A DNA stretch of 6,093 nucleotides from an uncultured Lachnospiraceae bacterium (GCA_902797705.1 CADBTX010000192.1:1-6093), one strand, 5' to 3'; positions 1 to 6,093 are shown, counted from the first letter of the stretch. Notes: generated by a model from the sequence alone, not told the origin. Made by a program: numbers and translations.

Positions 1-52
1 ATATATTAAAAAACTGTTAAAAATATAGGTTTAATTATTTCCTATATTATTG

Positions 53-58
53 TAGAAT
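53..58 (+). promoter_or_regulatory. Possible -10 element of the lipoprotein gene
   Basis: TAGAAT lies 41 bases before the ATG at 100 in a very AT-rich leader. A weak -35-like TTTAAT at 30-35 gives a 17-base spacer. The -35 matches the consensus at only three positions, and other AT-rich hexamers nearby (TATATT at 43-48) could serve instead, so the exact promoter is uncertain. Confidence 0.3.
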
Positions 59-87
59 TACCTTTGTAGTTTAATGTACCAAAGTGT

Positions 88-94
88 AAAGGAG
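88..94 (+). promoter_or_regulatory. Ribosome binding site of the lipoprotein gene
   Basis: AAAGGAG ends five bases before the ATG at 100. This fixes M1 as the start rather than the in-frame ATG four codons later (112), which would leave too long a spacing. Confidence 0.85.
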
Positions 95-99
95 ACATT

Positions 100-1683
100 A
101 TGAGTAAAAAAATGACGTTTCGTAAAAAGGGGCTTGCCGTCATTTTGTGCCTTATGATGGGTATCGCTACCATCGCAGGCTGTGGCAAGCAGGAAGAGAC
201 TCCCGTAGTCGAAGAAGACGAGGATGCTCTTGAAGTGCCCGAGGTCAAGGGAAAAGAAGAGACCGTAGGTGCTTTCACCCTTCTCGTTCCCAAGGGAATG
301 GAAGCTGAAGAAGGCTCCAGCGAAAGCGTTGTTACCCTTTCCGATGATGACGATGCCAATATCGTCTTCCAGGTAGTTGATAAGGGTGATGCCAAGGATT
401 ATGTTAAGGCTCTTAAGGAAGAGGATGACTCTTTTGAAGATGTTTCATTCAGCCTTGACGGAACCAAGTGGACCGGCGCTGCTTACAAGAAAGATTTCGT
501 AGTTTATGCCAAGATTGGCAAGGCAACCGTACTTGCCATCGGCACCGGATATAAGTACACCGATGATATCCCTCTTGCAGTTCTTGCTTCTCTTGAAGTT
601 GAGGACGGTGCAGAGACCGTAGCTATCAGCGGAGCATCATCAGGCAAGGGCGGCACCTTTGTATACGGCGACGGACTTTATACCGTACAGTACTCCGGTG
701 ATTACCGTGAGGCAGATCCTTCTTCCGAGTTCGGAGATCTTGTCTCCGCTGACGGAAAGCAGAAGGTTTATATTACCGCAGTAAGTGACTGGAGCGGTCT
801 TGATGATCTTGAAAATGAGATCATGTATTATGATTATGAGCTTGAGGAGTTCACCGTTGACGGTAAGGATGCATATCTCTTCACTTACGAAGATTATTTC
901 GGAGATATCACCGCTAATTTCGTTATTCCTCTTGATTACGTTTATTCGAACCAGTCACAGCAGATGGTAGCGGTTCAGATCTATACCAGCGGTTCTACCG
1001 TTGAAGAGGCTGCTTCCGATGCTTTCCTTGAGCTTGTAAAGAGCGTAGATATTGATGATGAAGCTTGCACCTATGAAGGCCCCGGATCATCATCCGGCAC
1101 TGTTTCCGGAGACTGGGCTGAGTACTGGGAGAGAGGCTGGTACGGCTTCTGGATCGTAAGTGATGCATGCTCCGATTATGAGAGCAATATCGGATATGCT
1201 TATGACTGCCTTGCAACCTTCGAATGTGACGGCGATGAAGTTCATATGCAGGTTGTTGATGCAAAGAGCGATAAGGGCACCCTTGATGTAGATGTTTACT
1301 TCGATCATTATACAGACAACACCGTATCAGGATGGCTCATCTCCAACGACGGACAGATCCTCGGATATGACATCGGATACTATGATACTTACATCGATCC
1401 CGAATCCGATTCAGAGCTTCTTGACGATTACATTTCAATGTATGTATCTCTTTACGATACAGACGGTACCTGGGTACTTGATATCAGCTTCTTCCTTCGT
1501 CCTTGGGGCGCTGATTTCTCGGATTTCGATTATGTAGATGAAGCTGATCTTCCCTACATGTGCGTAAACTGGACACCCGTACACGCTGACATGTATCCTT
1601 TCAACTATGACAGCTGGTATGTGAACATTATGGATGATCCTTTCCCCGGTCTTGATGCGATCATCGGTCAGACCGTAGACTGA
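100..1683 (+). CDS. Large acidic surface lipoprotein, function unknown
   Basis: This is a 527-residue exported lipoprotein. It has a Lys/Arg-rich n-region (residues 3-10), a hydrophobic core (11-25) and a lipobox IAGC whose Cys28 should be lipidated, anchoring it outside the cytoplasmic membrane. An acidic linker follows (about 31-55). Residues about 57-168 and 186-320 look like two diverged copies of one beta-rich module: each opens with an FTL/YTV strand, has a mid-module strand pair around LDGTKW (119-124) and VDGKDA (253-258), and ends in a hydrophobic/acidic strand (SLEVED, KSVDID). After a Ser/Gly linker (about 328-337), a Trp/Tyr/Asp-rich domain (338-527) begins at WAEYWERGWYGFW. I recall similar C-terminal domains in other Clostridia surface proteins, but cannot name a family. 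No catalytic motif is visible. It is a single-gene unit with a strong terminator 20 bases past the stop. Leucine codons are almost all CTT/CTC with no CTG, suggesting high expression. Confidence 0.9.
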   Translation: MSKKMTFRKKGLAVILCLMMGIATIAGCGKQEETPVVEEDEDALEVPEVKGKEETVGAFTLLVPKGMEAEEGSSESVVTLSDDDDANIVFQVVDKGDAKDYVKALKEEDDSFEDVSFSLDGTKWTGAAYKKDFVVYAKIGKATVLAIGTGYKYTDDIPLAVLASLEVEDGAETVAISGASSGKGGTFVYGDGLYTVQYSGDYREADPSSEFGDLVSADGKQKVYITAVSDWSGLDDLENEIMYYDYELEEFTVDGKDAYLFTYEDYFGDITANFVIPLDYVYSNQSQQMVAVQIYTSGSTVEEAASDAFLELVKSVDIDDEACTYEGPGSSSGTVSGDWAEYWERGWYGFWIVSDACSDYESNIGYAYDCLATFECDGDEVHMQVVDAKSDKGTLDVDVYFDHYTDNTVSGWLISNDGQILGYDIGYYDTYIDPESDSELLDDYISMYVSLYDTDGTWVLDISFFLRPWGADFSDFDYVDEADLPYMCVNWTPVHADMYPFNYDSWYVNIMDDPFPGLDAIIGQTVD

Positions 1684-1703
1684 TCCGAAAACAAATGATA
1701 CAG

Positions 1704-1733
1704 AAAACTCCCGGTCATATGACCGGGAGTTTT
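1704..1733. terminator. Bidirectional intrinsic terminator between convergent genes
   Basis: AAAACTCCCGGTC and GACCGGGAGTTTT form a perfect 13-bp stem around ATAT, so all 30 bases are palindromic. The GC-rich core is flanked by A4 and T4, giving a T-run on either strand. It lies 20 bases after the lipoprotein stop and 56 bases after the stop of the minus-strand gene, so it can end transcription from both sides. The T-tract is short (TTTTG). Confidence 0.85.
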
Positions 1734-1774
1734 GTGGCTGTCATGTCGGTTGTTAATGTCGGATCACCGCGGCC

Positions 1775-1797
1775 GGGATGATCACGTGATCATGCCC
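1775..1797. repeat. Inverted repeat overlapping the end of the 197-residue ORF
   Basis: ATGATCACGTGATCAT at 1778-1793 is a perfect 16-base palindrome. GGG (1775-1777) and CCC (1795-1797) extend it on the outside, with one unpaired base (1794). It includes the TGA stop of the minus-strand gene (1792 to 1790). No T-run follows on either strand, so it is not a standard terminator. It might be an mRNA 3' hairpin or a protein-binding site, or chance. Confidence 0.45.
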
Positions 1798-2383
1798 AGG
1801 GATCGGATGCTTTGGGCTGTCTGATATCCGCAAGGAGCATCTGCTCCCAGAGGAACCATTTGCCGTCGCTCCCGCGTTTTCTTAATGTTATGGGGCGCTC
1901 GGTATCTGCACCGCCGCTCCTGATATAGAGCTTCGCATATCCGTCGTTGTCATATGAATACGGATTGGAGAAAACTTCAATGGTAAGGGGCTCCGAAGGT
2001 GTGTAGTTATTGTCGGGCGTTGCACCCTTGAAATATGAAAGAGGGACATAGGTCTTGCCGTCCATGAAGCGGTCCTTGAGGAACTGCAGGTCCATGGGGC
2101 TCAGAGGCTGGGGGCCTTTCAGGAAATTGAGCATCTCGACTCCGGCATCCTTGTTTACCGCATACGCGCAGAGTGCACATACCGTAAGTGCAGCGGTCTT
2201 AAAAGGCGTGTCCATGGAAGCCTCGGGCAGTGCCTGAAGTTCGGAAACGTTTGCGGGGATATCTCCGAATGTGAAACTCTCGGTCTGCTTTCCCGCAGCA
2301 TTAGCTGCTCCGCGGACTGCACCACCGACTGCGTTTCCTATTTCCTGAGCGGTTTTGTTTTTGATCTGATCCAATAATCCCAT
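1790..2383 (-). CDS. Conserved protein of unknown function (possibly DUF6935-like)
   Basis: The product has 197 residues. The start is the ATG at 2383 (MGLLDQ), because AAAGGAG sits five bases upstream; a GTG at 2398 is also in frame but would place that site inside the gene. Residues 1-32 form a small-residue segment with G-x3-G spacing (G16/G20, G21/G25), which could be an amphipathic or glycine-zipper-like helix. Residues about 37-190 form a mixed domain that includes an Ala/Cys-rich helix (63-77), an LSPMDLQFLKDRF helix (94-106), and a Tyr/Asn-rich beta region ending in KWFLWEQMLLADIRQP. The C-terminus is DPWA. From memory this resembles the DUF6935 family; that name is unverified. There is no signal peptide, and it is probably cytoplasmic or membrane-associated. 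It lies 14 bases downstream of the sensor-GGDEF gene and is probably co-transcribed, suggesting but not proving a link to c-di-GMP signalling. Confidence 0.85.
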   Translation of the reverse strand: MGLLDQIKNKTAQEIGNAVGGAVRGAANAAGKQTESFTFGDIPANVSELQALPEASMDTPFKTAALTVCALCAYAVNKDAGVEMLNFLKGPQPLSPMDLQFLKDRFMDGKTYVPLSYFKGATPDNNYTPSEPLTIEVFSNPYSYDNDGYAKLYIRSGGADTERPITLRKRGSDGKWFLWEQMLLADIRQPKASDPWA

Positions 2384-2387
2384 AGTA

Positions 2388-2394
2388 TCTCCTT
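2388..2394 (-). promoter_or_regulatory. Ribosome binding site that decides the start of the 197-residue gene
   Basis: On the minus strand AAAGGAG is followed by five bases and then ATG (2383 to 2381). It lies in the 14-base gap after the TAG stop (2400 to 2398) of the sensor-GGDEF gene, consistent with translation of a second cistron on the same mRNA. Confidence 0.85.
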
Positions 2395-2397
2395 TCA

Positions 2398-4299
2398 CTA
2401 TATGATCCCTTTGATCAAATTTTTATTCTCATACATTTTATCATCAGCGCGTTTGGTGATATCCTGTACCGATTCGTCCGATGACGGATCGTATTCGGAT
2501 ATTCCGCATGCGATGGAAATAAAATCATCCGGAAGAGGGAGTTCCCGGGTATAGGGGCTCAGCGAATCTGCCAGTTCCCCACGGAGCTTTTCCCTGTTTT
2601 TATAATCATTATCGGTAAGGACGGCAATGAACTCGTCTCCGCCGACTCTGTATACGGGACTGTGTTTGAAGATGTTACATATCAGCCTGCATGCACGTAT
2701 AAGATATGCATCACCGGCTTCGTGTCCGTTCATATCATTGACGAGCTTCAGATTGTTGACATCGAACATGGCTATGGCAAAGCGGTAATCTTCACCCGAA
2801 TTGATCTTGGACTGAAGGAAGTTCTCCTTATCCTCGAAGGCTCTCCTGTTGCTGACATTGGTCAGAGGATCGCGCTTCATGATATCCAGAAGTCTCTTGT
2901 TGATCATATCAAGGCTTATCGCACGGCGGAATTTATCCATTACGAGACCGAGCCTGTTCTGATACGAATGAAGATCGCGGTTAAGAACTCTTTCTATGCA
3001 GTCTCTGAATACGATATATCCGAATGCATCTGCGCCTTCGTGAAGGGCAAGCAGGATATACAGGTGGTTTTTGTCATTGGGATCGTATCCCGGAACAAGA
3101 GATCTTGAAGGGAACTGATTCTCTGTGAACTCTTTACCGTTTTCCATGGAATAGAGTATGTCCATGTTCGGGCTGTAGCCCTCCTTGGTAAGGGTGATCG
3201 CCGTATCATTTAATGAAAGGCTGAAATTAGGCTCCAGAAGGACATGGAACGAGTCACCTTCGATAAAATGATCCCTGAGCAGCAGATCGTGAAGACGCGA
3301 TCTGAATTCTTCGAAGGATATGCTTGTGAGGACCGTGGAATCCATCACATTGAGCTTTATATTGAAATATGTCTGGTCGGATCTTTTGGTGAATTCATTT
3401 CTTCCCATAAGCCTTCTGGCAGCGTCACTGTTTCCCGATTCCATACAGTTACAGCTTTCGCCGGGCACGAATTCACCGGGCACGATGACTTCGGATGAGC
3501 AGTCTTTTCCGGTGAAGAGTGTTTTCCACATATCTCCGCACGCCTGTCCCATTTTCACGAAGCACTGGTCAACCGATGCGATCGAAGGGTAGAATATCCG
3601 GCTTCCCTCTATATGGTCGAAACCTGTCACCAGTACCTTTTCCGGAACGGAAATGCCGTTTTTGTCCAGAGAAATGCAGGCCTCCATGGCCAGGCCGTCA
3701 TTGGCGCAGATGAATGCATCCGGAAGAGCTTTTCCGGAAGAACAGAATTCATTGATATACCTTGAAACTGCGGCGTTTTCCCATTTTGTATAGAAAACAT
3801 CGAGAAGGGCATCATCATCACCCTTATCATGGAGGTAATCCCTTACGGCTTTCAGTCTGAGTTCGGAATCGAGGGAATCGGCAGATCCTGCCAGAAAGAT
3901 GATCTTCCGGGCATCGTGTTCTTCACACAGATGCCTGCACATATCTATGGTTGCGGCGTAATTGTCGGAACCGATGTGATAGGTATCATCGAACCTGGCT
4001 CCCTGTACTATGACCGGTATGCCTGCGGTCTTGCACCTGTCTATTATCGCTTCGGATTCGCCGCTGAAATAAAGACCGCTTCCGAAGATCACGGCACCGT
4101 CGAAGTCCCTCATGTCGGGGAGTCTGAATATATTAAGGTCGCCCTGTCTGTTTTCGGGTCTGTCGGAGTACATGGCATACCCGAGGAACAGAAAGATATC
4201 TGCCTTACCGGCACGAAGAGATTCTTCCATTCCCGACAGAAATTGTGATAATATTTCACAGCACCATCCGGTTGAAAAGACCGCGATCTTTTTCTTCAT
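2398..4299 (-). CDS. LacI-type ligand-binding domain fused to GGDEF diguanylate cyclase
   Basis: A 633-residue protein predicted to make cyclic di-GMP from two GTP in response to a small ligand. The ATG at 4299 (MKKKIAVFSTGW) follows AAGGAG by five bases; the longer frame from 4344 lacks a site and is rejected. Residues 1-280 are a periplasmic-binding-protein-like domain of the LacI/GalR C-terminal type: IGSDNYAA (109-116), DAFICANDGLAMEA (194-207) and VTGFD (224-228). There is no signal peptide, transmembrane segment or helix-turn-helix, so it should sense in the cytoplasm and not bind DNA that way. Residues about 305-435 are a GAF-like middle region (inference), and about 436-476 a helical linker. 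The GGDEF domain starts at DPLTNVSNRRAF (477-488), with metal-ligand candidate D513 in FDVNN and an intact VGGDEF (GGDEF at 553-557), so it is probably active. The RxxD inhibitory site is missing: FKHS occupies that place. The specific ligand is unknown. Confidence 0.92.
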   Translation of the reverse strand: MKKKIAVFSTGWCCEILSQFLSGMEESLRAGKADIFLFLGYAMYSDRPENRQGDLNIFRLPDMRDFDGAVIFGSGLYFSGESEAIIDRCKTAGIPVIVQGARFDDTYHIGSDNYAATIDMCRHLCEEHDARKIIFLAGSADSLDSELRLKAVRDYLHDKGDDDALLDVFYTKWENAAVSRYINEFCSSGKALPDAFICANDGLAMEACISLDKNGISVPEKVLVTGFDHIEGSRIFYPSIASVDQCFVKMGQACGDMWKTLFTGKDCSSEVIVPGEFVPGESCNCMESGNSDAARRLMGRNEFTKRSDQTYFNIKLNVMDSTVLTSISFEEFRSRLHDLLLRDHFIEGDSFHVLLEPNFSLSLNDTAITLTKEGYSPNMDILYSMENGKEFTENQFPSRSLVPGYDPNDKNHLYILLALHEGADAFGYIVFRDCIERVLNRDLHSYQNRLGLVMDKFRRAISLDMINKRLLDIMKRDPLTNVSNRRAFEDKENFLQSKINSGEDYRFAIAMFDVNNLKLVNDMNGHEAGDAYLIRACRLICNIFKHSPVYRVGGDEFIAVLTDNDYKNREKLRGELADSLSPYTRELPLPDDFISIACGISEYDPSSDESVQDITKRADDKMYENKNLIKGII

Positions 4300-4304
4300 A
4301 TGCG

Positions 4305-4310
4305 CTCCTT
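4305..4310 (-). promoter_or_regulatory. Ribosome binding site of the sensor-GGDEF gene
   Basis: On the minus strand AAGGAG is followed by CGCAT and the ATG at 4299. This selects the 633-residue start over the in-frame ATG at 4344, which overlaps the likely promoter. Confidence 0.85.
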
Positions 4311-4332
4311 GCAAAGTGCGATATACATATCT

Positions 4333-4341
4333 ATTATAGCA
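4333..4341 (-). promoter_or_regulatory. Extended -10 promoter for the minus-strand pair
   Basis: Read on the minus strand, this is TGCTATAAT, a perfect extended -10 (TGn-TATAAT) 33 bases before the ATG at 4299. The -35 position at 17-base spacing (4361 to 4356, AGGGCA) is poor, which fits a promoter relying on the extended -10. Transcription would begin near 4326, giving a leader of about 27 bases. Confidence 0.65.
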
Positions 4342-4377
4342 CATATTCCTTCTTCTGCCCTTGGGGATGGATGATTT

Positions 4378-4407
4378 GGGAAGCGGAAAGTGACAGGAAA
4401 GCGGACA
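4378..4407. repeat. Short direct repeat in the divergent intergenic region
   Basis: Two copies of GGRAAGCGGAMA, at 4378-4389 and 4396-4407, are offset by 18 bases and share 10 of 12 positions. They lie between the divergent promoters. Such spacing would put two sites on nearly the same face of the helix, but short purine-rich repeats also arise by chance. Confidence 0.3.
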
Positions 4408-4453
4408 TTTTCATTCTGTGGGACGAATACTTTAGGAATTGCACGGAAAAGTG

Positions 4454-4459
4454 TATAAT
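4454..4459 (+). promoter_or_regulatory. -10 element of the hydrolase/LTA-synthase-like pair
   Basis: A perfect TATAAT lies 31 bases before the ATG at 4491. The hexamer at 17-base spacing (4431-4436, TTTAGG) is a weak -35. Predicted transcription start is near 4466. Confidence 0.55.
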
Positions 4460-4490
4460 AGACAGGTTGGATTAATGGGGGAATTCCTTT

Positions 4491-5429
4491 ATGGACTACA
4501 GACAGTATCTAATCGAATATTGGGATGCGATAGATAAGGCAAATGCCGCAGACTATCCTAACGGGGTTGATCCGGAAGGATACAGATGTGAGAAGCACAT
4601 TGCATATATGGGGGATTACGATCCCGCACATATGCTGAATCTGTACTATCCCGCGGATTTTTGCGGAAAAGAAGGAAGCCTGCCTTCCATAATCTATATC
4701 CACGGCGGCGGGTGGATGTACGGATCCGCAGATATATCGGACAGATATCTGGGATATCTGGCGAGCCGCGGATTTGCGGTGATGGCTATGAACTACCGGC
4801 TTCTCCAGCAGGGCGATCTTCAGGAGATGATGTCGGATATATCCGGAGCAATGGACTGGCTGGGAAAATACGGTCCCGTCAGGGGATTCGATCTTTCGAG
4901 GGTGCTGGTATGCGGAGATTCCGCCGGCGGACACCTTTCCATCCTTACCACATGTCTTTCGAGGAGCGAAGAACTCAGGAAGATTTATAATGTCGGCAAA
5001 TTTCCTTTTGAGATAAGTGCCGTGTCGGTAAGCAGCCCGGTTGCCGAAACCGGCAGGCTTTACATCGCAGCTTCGGAGGATACGGAACTCGGAAAGGGAA
5101 CCGCTGCGGCTTACGTGGATATGATGCTCGGAAAGCAGGGATTGAGCGCACCCTGGAAAGGCCATATGGCCGCTTCGGAGATCATTCCCGGCATTAAGAT
5201 GCCCCCTGTCCATATAATCGATTCCGAAAATGACGCACTTGCCGCTCATACCGGATATCTGAGGGAAGTTCTGGATTCAAACGGCATTCCTTACGAACTC
5301 TTTTACAAGAGCAAGGAGGAGGGAATCCATCTTCTCCATGTTTTCAATATCAGTCACTGGGAATGGCATGAGAGCATAGAAGCCAATGAGAGCATGCTCG
5401 CATTCTTCCGTAAGGTCATAGAGGACTGA
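4491..5429 (+). CDS. Alpha/beta-hydrolase, HGGG/GDSAGG esterase type
   Basis: This 312-residue protein is a probable carboxylesterase of the hormone-sensitive-lipase-like group (Aes-type alpha/beta hydrolases). The oxyanion-hole motif HGGGW is at 71-75. The nucleophile elbow GDSAGG (142-147) gives Ser144. The likely acid is Asp248 (DSENDAL, 244-250), and the base His283 (LLHVF), with His280 as an alternative. The length is normal for the family. No signal peptide or membrane segment is seen, so it should be cytoplasmic. An in-frame TAA at 4473 makes the ATG at 4491 the first start available; the upstream GGGGGA is only a modest ribosome site. It is followed after 16 bases by an LTA-synthase-like gene, so the two may be co-transcribed. 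The natural substrate (acetylated sugar, acyl ester or other) cannot be told from sequence. Confidence 0.9.
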   Translation: MDYRQYLIEYWDAIDKANAADYPNGVDPEGYRCEKHIAYMGDYDPAHMLNLYYPADFCGKEGSLPSIIYIHGGGWMYGSADISDRYLGYLASRGFAVMAMNYRLLQQGDLQEMMSDISGAMDWLGKYGPVRGFDLSRVLVCGDSAGGHLSILTTCLSRSEELRKIYNVGKFPFEISAVSVSSPVAETGRLYIAASEDTELGKGTAAAYVDMMLGKQGLSAPWKGHMAASEIIPGIKMPPVHIIDSENDALAAHTGYLREVLDSNGIPYELFYKSKEEGIHLLHVFNISHWEWHESIEANESMLAFFRKVIED

Positions 5430-5445
5430 AGCATTAACGAATCGT

Positions 5446-6093
5446 ATGAAGGAAAAAGTCTTAAAAATCACATTATCGGTACTGGGCATCCTGCTCATGT
5501 TCGTCACGATCCTGCTTTCCGCCGGCATCCTGTGGATGTACGCGATATGGGGAAGAAATCTTACCATCAATGATTTCCTTTTTCAGGTGGGAACTCTTGA
5601 CGGAACCGGTTCCGAGATGGTGGTCAAGTTTATACTCTTTGCACTCCTTCCGTCTCTTTTGCTTACGGCAGGACTGGTCTTTTTAATATTTTTCCTCAAA
5701 AAGAAAGACATTTATGAACCTTTCATGGGAAAGATCATGGTCGGCGCATGCGGGCTTGTTTTCTGGTGTGTTCTGATCTTTGCCGTAAAGTGGCTAAAGG
5801 TTGATGATTATTTCGGGTTTGCCGGATTCAGGGCTTCTGCAGAGGCGGCATATGTTCCTCCCGAGATAGTCACAATTTATCCGGTTCAGGTCACGCAGAC
5901 AGGTTCCGGAGAAAATGAAGAACCCGGTGAGTGGGATTATCTCCAGAATTTTCTTGCAAGCGAGATGACACCCTGGGAGAAAGGCGATTCCAGGGATTTC
6001 GTGGAAAGCTATTATATCGATCCGTCGACGGTGGATCTTGTCTTTCCCGAAAAAAAGAGAAATCTCATCTTTATATATCTTGAATCGATGGAA
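5446..6093 (+). CDS. LTA synthase/phosphoglycerol transferase-like membrane protein, N-terminal part
   Basis: The open frame runs from ATG 5446 through the window edge, giving 216 residues with no stop. Three hydrophobic segments are visible at about 7-35, 59-84 and 96-117, followed by an apparently extracellular linker (about 118-200). The frame ends with KKRNLIFIYLESME (203-216), which matches the first strand of the sulfatase-like catalytic domain of LtaS/MdoB-type enzymes. Glu213 corresponds to their metal-binding glutamate (Glu255 in Staphylococcus aureus LtaS, by recall). Such enzymes transfer glycerol-phosphate from phosphatidylglycerol to a glycan or lipid acceptor outside the membrane. 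The catalytic threonine and the Asp/His metal ligands lie beyond the window. The ribosome site is weak, and an in-frame TAG at 5419 with no earlier start codon supports ATG 5446. The 16-base gap to the hydrolase may indicate translational coupling. Family assignment rests mainly on the ending motif and membrane layout. Confidence 0.8.
   Translation, partial: MKEKVLKITLSVLGILLMFVTILLSAGILWMYAIWGRNLTINDFLFQVGTLDGTGSEMVVKFILFALLPSLLLTAGLVFLIFFLKKKDIYEPFMGKIMVGACGLVFWCVLIFAVKWLKVDDYFGFAGFRASAEAAYVPPEIVTIYPVQVTQTGSGENEEPGEWDYLQNFLASEMTPWEKGDSRDFVESYYIDPSTVDLVFPEKKRNLIFIYLESME

Noticed and set aside
1743..1762. ATGTCGG direct repeat (1743-1749 and 1756-1762)
   Set aside because: Seven bases in two copies between convergent genes is expected by chance and is not linked to any promoter.
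2384..2398. GTG start adding five residues to the 197-residue protein
   Set aside because: The GTG is part of the sequence just before AAAGGAG, so translation from it would put the ribosome site inside the gene; the ATG at 2383 is correctly spaced.
2662..3108. A 148-residue plus-strand open frame within the GGDEF gene
   Set aside because: It is antisense to well-conserved GGDEF and middle-domain codons, without a ribosome site or recognisable domain.
4300..4344. Upstream start (ATG at 4344) adding 15 residues to the sensor-GGDEF protein
   Set aside because: The extra segment overlaps the extended -10 element and has no ribosome site, while the ATG at 4299 has AAGGAG at ideal spacing and begins at the first strand of the fold.
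4245..4475. A 76-residue plus-strand open frame covering the divergent intergenic region
   Set aside because: It overlaps the start of the sensor-GGDEF gene on the other strand, lacks a ribosome site, and spans both predicted promoters; its translation resembles no protein I know.
4509..5249. A 246-residue minus-strand open frame inside the hydrolase gene
   Set aside because: It is antisense to a gene with clear HGGG and GDSAGG motifs, has His/Ser/Ile-rich composition typical of shadow frames, and no ribosome site was seen.

Overview
The window looks like chromosomal DNA from a Gram-positive anaerobe of the Clostridia, in the style of Lachnospiraceae or related gut/rumen lineages. Three things suggest this: strong AAGGAG-type ribosome binding sites, a lipobox-type lipoprotein beside an LTA-synthase-like enzyme, and a cytoplasmic LacI-type sensor fused to GGDEF, an arrangement I know from that group. 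The genus cannot be fixed from sequence reading alone. I see no mobile element, CRISPR array, tRNA or rRNA.

Layout. (1) Positions 1-99 are an AT-rich leader with a possible promoter, followed by a 527-residue acidic surface lipoprotein (100-1683, +). (2) A perfect 30-base palindrome at 1704-1733 sits between convergent genes and probably terminates both. (3) A minus-strand pair, read right to left: a 633-residue protein (4299 to 2398) joining a LacI-like ligand-binding domain to a diguanylate cyclase (GGDEF) domain, then, 14 bases later, a 197-residue protein of unknown function (2383 to 1790). The two are probably one transcript. (4) A 191-base divergent intergenic region (4300-4490) carries a good extended -10 promoter for the minus pair and a TATAAT promoter for the plus pair. 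(5) A plus-strand pair: a 312-residue alpha/beta-hydrolase of the HGGG/GDSAGG esterase type (4491-5429) and, 16 bases later, the N-terminal 216 residues of an LTA-synthase/phosphoglycerol-transferase-like membrane enzyme (5446 to beyond 6093), cut by the window edge.

How the genes may work together. The minus pair is a candidate intracellular ligand-to-c-di-GMP signalling unit with an uncharacterised partner. The plus pair suggests envelope or acyl-ester chemistry. The lipoprotein stands alone, has codon use suggesting high expression, and appears built from two related beta-rich modules plus a Trp/Tyr-rich C-terminal domain. Nothing here is clearly a new defence or mobile system. The most worthwhile leads are the sensor-GGDEF/unknown-protein pair and the lipoprotein architecture.
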